From Tamaricihabitans halophyticus (GTDB lineage Bacteria; Actinomycetota; Actinomycetes; Mycobacteriales; Pseudonocardiaceae): a stretch of DNA of 64,000 nt. Below the pieces are notes generated by a model. That model did not search any database. It was not told the DNA's origin and was given only the letters and a program-made list of their open reading frames with translations. The number at the start of each line of letters is the position of its first letter. The first letter of the stretch is position 1. This document shows, piece by piece, positions 1 through 7,694 of the stretch. Both the position numbers and the translations under genes were made by a program. The stretch covers positions 1 through 64,000 of the forward strand of contig NZ_SLXQ01000006.1 of the NCBI RefSeq assembly GCF_004340875.1, in the 5' to 3' direction.

Positions 1-1
1 C

Positions 2-67
2 GGCATCTGGCACAACTGGGCCACGGGCGTCACCAGCAAACGATCACTGACCGCCTACGACCACTAA
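2..67 (+). pseudogene. C-terminal end of a transposase (partial, enters from left edge)
   Basis: The frame open from the left edge ends at TAA 65-67 and reads IWHNWATGVTSKRSLTAYDH. A tail with W-H-N-W and K-R-S-L-x-A-Y-D-H is familiar from the C-termini of actinobacterial insertion-sequence transposases, possibly IS982-type; the family assignment is from memory and weak. Only 21 codons are visible, so integrity cannot be judged. Its position immediately before a 5'-truncated gene suggests that the element interrupted that gene. Confidence 0.45.
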
Positions 68-451
68 CACCGACCTCACGGAATTAACCATCTAGGTGGC
101 ACTGCGCCCACCTCCGTCCCCCCGTCGTCGGCACAGTGGAGTGAATTCTTGTGGGACTGCCTCGACCGCCATCCGCTCGCCGCGATCGCCGCCTGGAACG
201 TCTCGGAAACCTCTGCCACTGGCAGCCTTGAACCAACCTTCCTAGCTGGCGAACAGCATGGGTTCGACGAAGTCGTCCGGGTGCACCGCAAGATCGAGGT
301 CGACGAGAAGTTCCACGTTGGTCTCGGCAGGCAGGTCCTCGCCAGGTACGCGGCCACAGACGATGATCGAAACGAGATCCTGCGCGCGATGCGGGGAATG
401 CACAGCATCGCTTCGGAGATGTTCACCCCGAGCAAGAAAGCCCCGTCCTGA
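68..451 (+). pseudogene. 5'-truncated iron-containing redox enzyme (haem-oxygenase-like fold)
   Basis: The frame is open from the transposase stop to TGA 449-451. A TTG at 149 gives 100 residues. The segment WDCLDRHPLAAIAAWNVSET, followed by H-x-K-I-E-V-D-E-x-H near its middle, resembles the C-terminal half of the TenA/PqqC-like iron-containing redox enzymes (haem-oxygenase-like diiron oxygenases), in which E/H residues on these helices bind the two irons. Family members have roughly 220-330 residues, so the N-terminal half and its metal ligands are missing. No ribosome-binding site precedes the TTG. I read it as the relic left downstream of an IS insertion. The neighbouring reductase at 488 would have been a plausible electron donor. 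Confidence 0.5.
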
Positions 452-487
452 CGGAATCTTTGTGCGACCGGTTCTGCGAGGTGAATC

Positions 488-1447
488 ATGAGCTCAGCAC
501 CAGAATCGTCTACGCGAGAGTCCTCGAATCTCCGCCTCCGAGTAACAGCGGTTCACCAAGAGGCTGAGGGGGTCATATCCCTCCGGCTTTGCTCCGCGTC
601 CGACCAATCGCTTCCCGAATGGCAACCAGGAGCGCACATCGACCTGGAGCTAAGCCCCGGGTTGGTTCGCCAGTACTCCTTGTGCGGCGACCCTGCCGTT
701 GCCCGGGAGTGGCGGATCGCGGTGCTGCTCGAATCAGACGGGCGCGGGGGTTCCAAGCGCATACACGAATCCGTCTACCCCGGGGATGTACTCCGAGCGA
801 ATGGGCCCAGAAACAACTTCGCACTTGTCGACTCAGAGCGGTACCTGTTCATCGCAGGCGGAATCGGCATCACGCCGATCCTGGCGATGGTTCGCGAGGT
901 CGCAGCCCGAACCAACGCCTGGACGTTGCTCTACGGCGGGCGAACCCGCCAATCGATGGCGTTTGTGGAGGAGCTCCGAGAGTACGGTGGCGGCGAACGG
1001 TACATCCGGCCCGAGGACCAGTTCGGGTTGCTCGATCTCGATCATTTCCTCGACGCTCTGGACCCTCGCACCACGGTCTACTGCTGCGGCCCGGGCCCGC
1101 TGCTCGACGCGGTGGCCCAGCGGTGCCCGAGCGAATCGCTGCATCTCGAGCGATTCACTGCCGGCCCCGCGGCCAGTAGTGGCGGATTCGAAGTACGGCT
1201 TGCCCGGTCGCTCGACCGCCTACATGTCCCGGACGGTACGAGTCTTCTGGAAGCGCTCGAAGACGCGGGTTACGAGATAACGAACTCATGCCGAGCCGGG
1301 ATCTGCGGCACGTGTCTATTGACTGTGAGCAAAGGAATCCCGGACCACCACGATGATGTACTGACCGACGATGAATATGAATCCAACGCTATGATCCTGC
1401 CCTGCGTTTCCAGGTCAAAAACCGATGTCCTGGTGCTGGATCTCTGA
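488..1447 (+). CDS. PDR/VanB-type oxidoreductase (FMN, NAD and 2Fe-2S reductase)
   Basis: 319 residues. Phthalate-dioxygenase-reductase architecture: N-terminal flavin-binding barrel with R-Q-Y-S-L-C-G near residue 60, NAD-binding domain with GGIGITPILAM (about 124-134) and CCGPGPLL (about 199-206), and a C-terminal plant-type ferredoxin domain with CRAGICGTCLL and a distal Cys in LPCVSR, the four [2Fe-2S] ligands. Such proteins pass electrons from NAD(P)H to a Rieske or other non-haem iron oxygenase. No complete oxygenase lies beside it; the only candidate partner is the truncated redox enzyme ending 36 bp upstream. It may therefore be an orphan left after the IS insertion, or serve an oxygenase elsewhere. 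AGGTGAATC precedes the ATG. Confidence 0.88.
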   Translation: MSSAPESSTRESSNLRLRVTAVHQEAEGVISLRLCSASDQSLPEWQPGAHIDLELSPGLVRQYSLCGDPAVAREWRIAVLLESDGRGGSKRIHESVYPGDVLRANGPRNNFALVDSERYLFIAGGIGITPILAMVREVAARTNAWTLLYGGRTRQSMAFVEELREYGGGERYIRPEDQFGLLDLDHFLDALDPRTTVYCCGPGPLLDAVAQRCPSESLHLERFTAGPAASSGGFEVRLARSLDRLHVPDGTSLLEALEDAGYEITNSCRAGICGTCLLTVSKGIPDHHDDVLTDDEYESNAMILPCVSRSKTDVLVLDL

Positions 1448-1580
1448 TCGTGGAGCACCGGTCGGATCGCTAGTTCGGAGACGCGCGGCCGGCGACGCGA
1501 GGTTGACTTCCTCGCCACGCTTCGGCCAGCAACATCGCGTACGAGCCGTGATCACGAGTGGAATCGCTTCCGCCGCATAA

Positions 1581-1614
1581 TGATACAGTCGTATCATACG
1601 ATACATGCGTATCA
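1581..1614 (+). promoter_or_regulatory. Array of four GATAC/GTATC half-sites overlapping the MFS start
   Basis: Half-sites alternate exactly every 9 bp: GATAC 1582-1586, GTATC 1591-1595, GATAC 1600-1604, GTATC 1609-1613. The first pair extends to TGATAC-AGTC-GTATCA. This creates three overlapping dyads, the last across the ATG at 1605. The geometry fits a TetR-like repressor, but no such regulator gene is adjacent. Confidence 0.65.
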
Positions 1615-2993
1615 GAAAGGCGGCGGCGACCTCGTTGCAACGGCTGGGACTGTGGACTTCATGCGTGGCTCAGCTGGTCGTCGTGCTGGACATCTCCGTG
1701 GTGAACGTGGCGCTGCCATCGATCCAGGCCGACCTCGACCTCGGGCGCGTTTCGACATCGTGGGTGGCAATGGCGTACAGCCTCGGCTTCGCCGGAGTGC
1801 TGCTGGTGGGCGCCCGGCTCGCCGATGTCGTAGGCACCGCACGGCTGCTCGCCTGGAGCATCGGCGCGTTCACGCTGGCGAGCGCCGTCGGCGGGCTGGC
1901 ACCCGAAGGCTGGGTACTGATCGCCGCACGTGCCGCACAGGGCATCTCCGCCGCGGCGGTCTCGCCCGCGACCTTCACCCTGCTCACCACCACCCACGCT
2001 GAGGGTCCACATCGGACACGAGCCATCGCCGTCTGGACCGCGGTAAGCCTGGCCGGCGGCGGGATCGGCAATATCGCCAGCGGATTACTCACCGACCTGA
2101 TCTCCTGGCGGGCCACCCTACTGATCAACCTACCCATCGGGGTCGGCGTCGTCATCGCGGCGCTCGCGCTCCATCGACGGGCTGTCGACGAGCGCCGCCG
2201 CGTACGCATCGACCTGGTCGGCGCGATATTCGCCACCGGCGCGTTCGGCTGCGCCACCTACGCGCTGTCCACGATCGGCGAGCAGGCGACCGGCCAGCTT
2301 TCGGCGGTAACGGGTCTTGCCGCTGTCGCGCTGTTCGCCCTACTCGCCGTCCAACAACGGCGCAGCCCCCACAAGCTGGTACCCGGCCTCCTTGCACGGA
2401 GCCGACCGGTGGTTCTCGGCAACATCGCGATCGCGCTGACCGGAGCCTGCTTCCAAGTCGGCCTGTGGTACTTCCTCACCTACCGCATGCAGACGCAACT
2501 GGGATACTCGCCGATCCAGGCCGGCCTGGCCTTTCTGCCGCTCACCGCCAGCATGCTGGCGGTGAACCTCGTGGTCACACCTCGCCTGATGAAGCGATAC
2601 GCGTGCAGCTCGCTTATCGCGCTCGGTGTCGTGATCGCGGTGCCCGGACTGCTCTTGTTGACCGTCCTCGGCCATGGTTCGTTCGCACTCGCGATCCTGG
2701 TGCCCAGTGTCGTGCTCGGAATCGGTGGTGGACTGCTGAACACACCGCTGGCCACGCTCGTCACCACCGGCGTCCGCGCCGAGCACGCTGGCGCGGCCTC
2801 CGGCCTGATGAACACCGCGAAGCAATTTGGTGGCGCGATCGGTCTCGCCGCCGCGACCACCGTCGCGGGCGCCGCGGGTACCGACCGCGCGGCCTTTGCC
2901 CTGATGGCGGTTGCACTGCTGGCGGTTATCGCCGTGACCACAGGAGTCCCCAAGTGCTCCGACGTCCGTAATCCGGTAGCCGGGGGCCGCTGA
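1605..2993 (+). CDS. MFS transporter, DHA2 (EmrB/QacA-type) exporter
   Basis: 462 residues, almost entirely hydrophobic helices, consistent with a 14-TM drug:H+ antiporter of the DHA2 family. Early motif LDISVVNVALPSIQADL (about residues 28-44) is the family's helix-1 motif D1, and GARLADVVGTARLL (about 69-82) corresponds to the loop 2-3 motif A. It would export small amphipathic compounds across the cytoplasmic membrane using the proton gradient; the substrate is unknown. The ATG at 1605 has no Shine-Dalgarno sequence and sits within the operator array, so translation may be leaderless, or may start at the in-frame TTG at 1635. The gene stands alone and converges on the deacylase operon. Confidence 0.85.
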   Translation: MRIRKAAATSLQRLGLWTSCVAQLVVVLDISVVNVALPSIQADLDLGRVSTSWVAMAYSLGFAGVLLVGARLADVVGTARLLAWSIGAFTLASAVGGLAPEGWVLIAARAAQGISAAAVSPATFTLLTTTHAEGPHRTRAIAVWTAVSLAGGGIGNIASGLLTDLISWRATLLINLPIGVGVVIAALALHRRAVDERRRVRIDLVGAIFATGAFGCATYALSTIGEQATGQLSAVTGLAAVALFALLAVQQRRSPHKLVPGLLARSRPVVLGNIAIALTGACFQVGLWYFLTYRMQTQLGYSPIQAGLAFLPLTASMLAVNLVVTPRLMKRYACSSLIALGVVIAVPGLLLLTVLGHGSFALAILVPSVVLGIGGGLLNTPLATLVTTGVRAEHAGAASGLMNTAKQFGGAIGLAAATTVAGAAGTDRAAFALMAVALLAVIAVTTGVPKCSDVRNPVAGGR

Positions 2994-3002
2994 ACCGCGT
3001 TC

Positions 3003-3020
3003 GTTAGGGATCTTGCGGTC
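3003..3020 (-). repeat. Dispersed intergenic repeat, copy 1 (half copy, module A)
   Basis: On the minus strand this reads ACCGCAAGATCCCTAAC, the left half of module A of the window-wide intergenic repeat (bounded by ACCGC and GCGGT). It lies in the 36-bp gap between two convergent genes. Confidence 0.7.
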
Positions 3021-3029
3021 GCGGCGGGG

Positions 3030-4493
3030 TTATCCGCCGCGCAGCGGGCGTCCGGGGAACGCGTCGGTGTCCAGTTCCCCCTCGCGTACCACGAAGGTGC
3101 CGTTCACGAGCAGGTGCCGCACTCCCTGCGCGGTCCTCGTCGGATCGGCGAAGGTGGCCCGGTCGGTGACGTTGTCTGGGTCGAGCACCACGATGTCGGC
3201 ATCCGCGCCAATGCCCAAATGCCCCTTCCCGTTCATCGCGGTACAGACCCCATCCAGCACTCGCGCGGGCAGGTAGGAACACCGACGGAATGCCTCGAGC
3301 CACGTCCATACGCCGTGCTCGCGCACCATCAGCCGCAGCGACTTGGTGAACGTACCGGCGGTGCGCGGGTGGGTGCGCCCACCGGCCGGCAGGGGCCATT
3401 CGGTGCTTTCCGTGCTGCCGTCCGGTAGGTGGACCCACATCGCATCGCTGGCCACGATGCCGTCTTCGAAGGCCAGCGAGTGGCGCAGCAGTGCCCTGTC
3501 GTCCTCGGCGCGTTCGTCGAGATAGTGCACGATGCACGGCGCGCCGGGATCGTTCGCGCGCACCTCGGCCAATCGCGCCACGTCAGCGATCCGCTCACCA
3601 GTGTCCACAAGTACCAGATCCGAAGGAGCCATCCCCCAGGCTGGCAACCGTTCCGGAGAAAGGAAGAACGCGCCGATCGCGGTCGACCCAGCACCGTAAG
3701 GGTACGCCTCGACGGTAACGCGGGAACCCCCAACCCGCGACTCGTCCAAAGTGGAGAGAACGCGGTCGATGTGCCGCCGCGAGGTGCTGTTCACGTGGCA
3801 GTGGTGCATGGCCGCCCCGGTTTCCGCCGCGGCCATGGCGATCTCACTCGAGCCGTCCACCGGGGTGGTTGGGTCGGCCTCGACCAGCTCGCGCACATGG
3901 GTGAAGGTCGGCGCCCCCACTCGCGCGGCAAGCCTTGCCACGTCAAGGAATTCCGCCGGATCGGTGCGTGGCGCGTAACCAAGCAGGATGCCGATGCCGA
4001 GCCCACCGGCCCCGAGCTCGGTTTCCAGCGTGCCGAGCCATGCGGCGCGTTCCTTCGACGTCGAGGAGCGCTGCCATTCCGGTACGCCTAGCACGGCGAG
4101 CGTGTGCTCCGGTTCGGTACCGGTATGCGCCATGTATCGTGCGCTTGCCCAGGATGCGGCGTAACCATAGTGCAGCGGGCGCCCTGCCCGCGCGGCGTCG
4201 TCGTAGGCGGTATCCACCCGCAACGCGCCAGCCTCCAGTTCCAGCGTGGCGCACACGCCGTCCATAGCCTGCAACCGCTGCCCGGCGATCGAATCCACAT
4301 GGCTGTGCAGGTCGATGAATCCCGGCCCGACAACGAGGCCGGTCACATCGAGCACCTGCGCGCCGTCCGGCGCCGACAGGTCAGCGCCGATCGCGGCCAC
4401 CCTGCCATCGCTGACCAACAGATCCGCGGTACGTGTGCTCGCCGTGCCCGGATCGCACACCTGGCCACCGCGCAGTAGTACGTGCTCGCTCAT
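3030..4493 (-). CDS. N-acyl-D-amino-acid deacylase family amidohydrolase
   Basis: 487 residues. Amidohydrolase fold: N-terminal beta-sandwich, then GFIDLHSHVD with the H-x-H metal ligands at 63 and 65, a Cys at 81 in DGVCATLELEAG where D-aminoacylases carry their metal Cys, later HVRE and HCHVNSTSRRH segments, and a C-terminal GKGHLGIGADADIVVLDP, typical of the family. Known members hydrolyse N-acyl-D-amino acids to the free D-amino acid. It is last in a three-gene operon, overlapping the upstream serine hydrolase by 4 bp (ATGA), behind a D-amino-acid dehydrogenase. That context supports a D-amino-acid role; the preferred side chain cannot be read from the sequence. Confidence 0.85.
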   Translation of the reverse strand: MSEHVLLRGGQVCDPGTASTRTADLLVSDGRVAAIGADLSAPDGAQVLDVTGLVVGPGFIDLHSHVDSIAGQRLQAMDGVCATLELEAGALRVDTAYDDAARAGRPLHYGYAASWASARYMAHTGTEPEHTLAVLGVPEWQRSSTSKERAAWLGTLETELGAGGLGIGILLGYAPRTDPAEFLDVARLAARVGAPTFTHVRELVEADPTTPVDGSSEIAMAAAETGAAMHHCHVNSTSRRHIDRVLSTLDESRVGGSRVTVEAYPYGAGSTAIGAFFLSPERLPAWGMAPSDLVLVDTGERIADVARLAEVRANDPGAPCIVHYLDERAEDDRALLRHSLAFEDGIVASDAMWVHLPDGSTESTEWPLPAGGRTHPRTAGTFTKSLRLMVREHGVWTWLEAFRRCSYLPARVLDGVCTAMNGKGHLGIGADADIVVLDPDNVTDRATFADPTRTAQGVRHLLVNGTFVVREGELDTDAFPGRPLRGG

Positions 4494-5371
4494 CCCTGCC
4501 TCCGCAATTCCTCGACCGCCCGTGCGGCGGCGAATCCGATAAACCCATCCCGCTCCGGCGCCTGGGCGCGAGCGTCGATCGCCTCGGTGAACACCGCTAC
4601 CGCGAACCGCTCGCCGTTCGCATACTCCACGACCCCAACCTCATTGCGGATCGTGGGCAGGGTGCCGGTCTTCCCGCTGATCCGTACCTCGTCGGTGTGG
4701 AAGCCGGACCGCAGCCGGTGTGGCCATACCTGCAGCCCGAGCCAGCGGCGCACATTCGCACAGGCGGCTGGCCCCGCCGCCTCGTCTCGCCAGATCATGC
4801 TGAGCAGCGCGGTCATGTCCAACGCCGTGCTGCGACAGGTCTGCTCCGGTCGCAGCGCGCGCAGGCTACGCAACTGTGTCGGAGAAAGCTCGGTGAGCGC
4901 GCGTTCGTCGTCCGCGTAATCGAAACCGAGGTCCGCGCCGATCGTGCCGAGCAGTTCGGCGCAGTCCTGTTCGATCGCGGTGTCCGCCAGGCCCAATCGA
5001 TCACACAGCTCCCGGACGGCGCGTTTGCCGATCCTGGCGAACACCACGTCGGTGGCGACGTTGTCGCTGATCCCGATCATCAGCGTGGCCAGCGCGTCGA
5101 GCGAGAGCGTGGCCGGATGCTGGAAAGTGGCCAGCCCGTACGGTGAAGCGACCTTTGGCCCGGCGGGCACGGTGACCTGTTCGGCGAGGTCGCACCGGCC
5201 CCGCTCGGCCTGGTTGGCGAGCTCGACGGCAAGCGGCACCTTGAATACCGATGCGAGCACCACGGGCGTGGTCGCATCAATACCGAGGCTGGCGGTCCCG
5301 TCGATGGCGCGGGCATGCATCCACACACTGACACCGACTTCCTCGGCACGGGCGATGATCTCGTCAGTCAT
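4490..5371 (-). CDS. Cytoplasmic serine hydrolase of the beta-lactamase/DD-peptidase fold
   Basis: 293 residues from the ATG at 5371, chosen because GAAGGGAG precedes it; the longer open frame has no such site. Penicillin-binding motifs are all present: S-V-F-K (Ser41, Lys44), S-D-N (102-104) and K-T-G (234-236). I do not see the class A E-x-x-L-N omega-loop motif and there is no signal peptide, so a secreted beta-lactamase is unlikely. Between a D-amino-acid dehydrogenase (20-bp gap) and a deacylase (4-bp overlap), it may hydrolyse a D-amino-acid amide, ester or peptide inside the cell; this is inference. The overlap implies coupled translation. Confidence 0.78.
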   Translation of the reverse strand: MTDEIIARAEEVGVSVWMHARAIDGTASLGIDATTPVVLASVFKVPLAVELANQAERGRCDLAEQVTVPAGPKVASPYGLATFQHPATLSLDALATLMIGISDNVATDVVFARIGKRAVRELCDRLGLADTAIEQDCAELLGTIGADLGFDYADDERALTELSPTQLRSLRALRPEQTCRSTALDMTALLSMIWRDEAAGPAACANVRRWLGLQVWPHRLRSGFHTDEVRISGKTGTLPTIRNEVGVVEYANGERFAVAVFTEAIDARAQAPERDGFIGFAAARAVEELRRQG

Positions 5372-5390
5372 CAAGCTCCCTTCGCGCGGC

Positions 5391-6626
5391 TCAGCGGGTC
5401 GGATCCAGCCAGTCGAGTTCGGGGCCGATGCTTCCAGTAGCCATGCGCTCGGCAAGCAGCCGGCCGGTCAGCGGGCCGAGCGTGACCCCCCACATGCCGT
5501 GCCCGCCCGCGATATAGACGCCCTCGGTCGTAGAGGGGCCAACCAGCGGGATCCCGTCCGCGCTCAGCGGCCGGGCACCAACCCACTGATCCTCGATGCG
5601 CGACCAGTCGGCGCCGGCAAGCAGCGGCCGCAGTGCTCGCACGGTGGCCGCGATCCGGGCCGGGTCCAGCGGTGCGTCCGGGCGCTGGAACTCCATAACG
5701 CCCGCGACCCGCACGCGATCCCCACGCGGCGCGAGCGCCGCCCTGGCCGCGGGGAAATACAGCGGGGAGCGCAGCGGCTGGCGCAGTGGCACGGTGAAGC
5801 TGTACCCGCGTCCGCCGAACTGGGGCATGCGTACCCCGTGTGGGGTAGCCAGCTGGGGTAACCACGCGCCACTGGCGAGCACCACCGCGTCCGCTTCGCG
5901 GCCGCCGTCGGCACTGGACACCCGGATTCGTCCGGCGGTGCGCTGGATGCCCGAAACCGCCAGGTGCTCGGTGATCGTGCCGCCCCGCGCGCGCACGCTC
6001 GCGGCGAGCGCGCTCGCGTACGCGACCGGATCGATATACCGCTGCCCGCGCACGACCATCGCGAGCCGAATCTGCTCGGAGAGGTTGGGCTCGGCATGTC
6101 TTGCCTGGTCCCCGGTGAGGAGTTCCACGTCCACCTGCTGGCCACTGGCGACCACGCCGTCCAGTTCGTGCTGCAGACCGGTCGCCTCCGCCGCGCCTGT
6201 GAAGGCAGCGAGCAGGTCGGCGGCGCGCACCTCGGCGCGCACTCCGTCCGTTAGTTGCGCGTCGAACGACTCGAAGATCCGTTCATTGAGCATCCGGTAA
6301 CCGGCCATGGCCTTGCTCCAGCGCGCTGTGGTGCAGTTTCTGCTCAGCCGCAGCAGGAACCGGGCTAGCTCCGGGTCCGCACGTGGCGGCAGCCGGACTG
6401 GAGAGTGCCGATCCATCACGGCGCGAATCCCGTAGCGCAGGATCGACGGTTCCGGAAGCGGGACCGTGAGGGCTGGCGCGAGAAAACCCGCGTTGCCCCA
6501 GGATGCCCCGGACCCGACCGCGGCCCTGTCCAGCACTTCGACGTCGATGCCGTACTCCTGTAGGGACCATGCGCAGGACAGGCCGACCATGCCCGCACCG
6601 ACGACAACGACCTTGCGCGGCCCCAT
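5391..6626 (-). CDS. FAD-dependent D-amino-acid dehydrogenase (DadA-like)
   Basis: 411 residues. N-terminal dinucleotide-binding motif VVVVGAGMVGLSCAW, then SGASWGNAGFLAP, the DadA-type segment after the first beta-alpha-beta unit. Near the C-terminus GVYIAGGHGMWGVTLGPLTG closes the FAD site. Enzymes of this group oxidise D-amino acids to 2-oxo acids and ammonia, passing electrons to the respiratory chain. It is first in the operon, followed after 20 bp by the serine hydrolase and then the deacylase, so free D-amino acids released by the downstream enzymes would be its substrates. Other DAO-superfamily amine oxidases remain possible. GAAGGGAGC precedes the ATG. Confidence 0.82.
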   Translation of the reverse strand: MGPRKVVVVGAGMVGLSCAWSLQEYGIDVEVLDRAAVGSGASWGNAGFLAPALTVPLPEPSILRYGIRAVMDRHSPVRLPPRADPELARFLLRLSRNCTTARWSKAMAGYRMLNERIFESFDAQLTDGVRAEVRAADLLAAFTGAAEATGLQHELDGVVASGQQVDVELLTGDQARHAEPNLSEQIRLAMVVRGQRYIDPVAYASALAASVRARGGTITEHLAVSGIQRTAGRIRVSSADGGREADAVVLASGAWLPQLATPHGVRMPQFGGRGYSFTVPLRQPLRSPLYFPAARAALAPRGDRVRVAGVMEFQRPDAPLDPARIAATVRALRPLLAGADWSRIEDQWVGARPLSADGIPLVGPSTTEGVYIAGGHGMWGVTLGPLTGRLLAERMATGSIGPELDWLDPTR

Positions 6627-6784
6627 TCCCCAGCTCCCTTCGCCGGTACAGCGATGGGAACCAAGCTAAGGCGACCGGCGGGCACTGGCTTAGGTGTCCA
6701 CGACCAATTCAGTGCTGGTCTTTTGTGCGATCCAACGAAGCGCGGCAGCCGGTCACGGAACGTACTCACCACTGCCGCGGCCCC

Positions 6785-6815
6785 GCTAACCTTAAAGAAC
6801 ACGAACACGGAGCGT
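6785..6815 (+). repeat. Dispersed intergenic repeat, copy 2, module B
   Basis: GCTAACCTTAAAGAA followed by a CACGGAGCGT tail. The same module is found reversed at 29276-29306 and 46442-46466, and at 58976-59000. Confidence 0.75.
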
Positions 6816-6821
6816 CACTCA

Positions 6822-6846
6822 TCGCAAGATCCCTAAAGAATGCGGT
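6822..6846 (+). repeat. Dispersed intergenic repeat, copy 2, module A
   Basis: TCGC-AAGATCCCTAAAGAA-TGCGGT. It follows module B after 6 bp, the same B-then-A order as at 58976-59034. Confidence 0.8.
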
Positions 6847-6955
6847 TTCTGGGACTGGTCCGCAACCACGAGGACGCTTGCGCGGCAAGGCCGCGACAAG
6901 CTGACCGGACCGAGAGCCGCGCAGACGGGTAACCTACGGGCGTATCGCGATCTTG

Positions 6956-6973
6956 ACCGCGCCACGGCGCGGT
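6956..6973. promoter_or_regulatory. Palindrome upstream of the DUF2848 gene
   Basis: Perfect 8-bp arms ACCGCGCC and GGCGCGGT separated by AC, 34 bp before the DUF2848 start. A TTGACC immediately overlaps the left arm and could act as a -35 element. Regulator unknown. Confidence 0.4.
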
Positions 6974-7007
6974 GCAACGAAACGACCCCGAGCAGTGAGG
7001 ATGTCTG

Positions 7008-7679
7008 GTGCACGAACCAACCACGTCGGTACGCCTGCACGTAGCGGACAGCGGTGACACGCTCACGATCACCCCGAAACAACTCGTCGTCGCCGGTTAC
7101 ACCGCGCGCGACGCGGACGCGGTCGCCGAGCACATCGCCGAACTCGCGGCGATCGGCGTCCCCGCCCCGGATACCGTCCCCACCTTCTACGATCTCGACC
7201 CAGCACTGATCACCACCGAATCGGCGCTCAGCGTGACTGGGCCATCGACCTCCGGAGAAGCGGAACCGGTAGTAATCCGCCATAACGGCCACTTCTATCT
7301 CGCGATCGGCTCCGACCACACCGATCGCGCACTCGAACGCGCGGATATCGCCAAAGCGAAGGCGGCCTGCCCGAAGCCACTCGGCGAGTCGGTCATTGAC
7401 CTCGGCACCGATCTGTCCATTCCAGACTGGGATTCGGTGGAAATGGATTCCAGTGTGGACGGTCAGCCGTACCAGCGGGGTTCACTGTCCGCGCTGCGGC
7501 ATCCCTCGGAAATAGTCGACCTGATGCCAGCCGCGCTTCGCGACGGCACCGGCGACCTTGTGCTGTTCTGCGGCACACTGCCGCTGATCGGCGGCGCATT
7601 CATCCACGGCAGCGCTTGGCAAGTGCGCCTCGGGCTGCCGGACGGCAGGACACTGCGGCACACCTACGAAACCAGCTGA
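7008..7679 (+). CDS. DUF2848 family protein
   Basis: 223 residues from GTG. Soluble, with no signal peptide or membrane segment. The block VIRHNGHFYLAIGSDHTDR (about residues 89-107) and the C-terminal half ending in a W-Q-V-R-L-G-L-P-D-G segment match the uncharacterised DUF2848 family as I remember it; I know of no established activity for that family. The gene is divergent from the D-amino-acid operon and the two could share regulation. GAGGATGTCTG before the GTG gives a weak ribosome-binding site. Confidence 0.65.
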   Translation: MHEPTTSVRLHVADSGDTLTITPKQLVVAGYTARDADAVAEHIAELAAIGVPAPDTVPTFYDLDPALITTESALSVTGPSTSGEAEPVVIRHNGHFYLAIGSDHTDRALERADIAKAKAACPKPLGESVIDLGTDLSIPDWDSVEMDSSVDGQPYQRGSLSALRHPSEIVDLMPAALRDGTGDLVLFCGTLPLIGGAFIHGSAWQVRLGLPDGRTLRHTYETS

Positions 7680-7694
7680 GATCCACCGCACTGG

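Larger units (their letters stand above)
6627..7007. promoter_or_regulatory. Divergent intergenic region (dadA-like / DUF2848)
   Basis: This 381-bp gap holds no convincing gene. It contains two intergenic repeat modules (6785-6815 and 6822-6846), a 16-bp sequence at 6944-6959 (ATCGCGATCTTGACCG) that recurs in reverse at 33073-33088, and a dyad at 6956-6973 (ACCGCGCC-AC-GGCGCGGT) close upstream of the DUF2848 gene that could be an operator. Confidence 0.6.

Noticed and set aside
4490-5371. Call as a beta-lactamase resistance gene
   Set aside because: S-x-x-K, S-D-N and K-T-G are present, but there is no signal peptide and no class A E-x-x-L-N motif, and the gene is embedded in a D-amino-acid operon.
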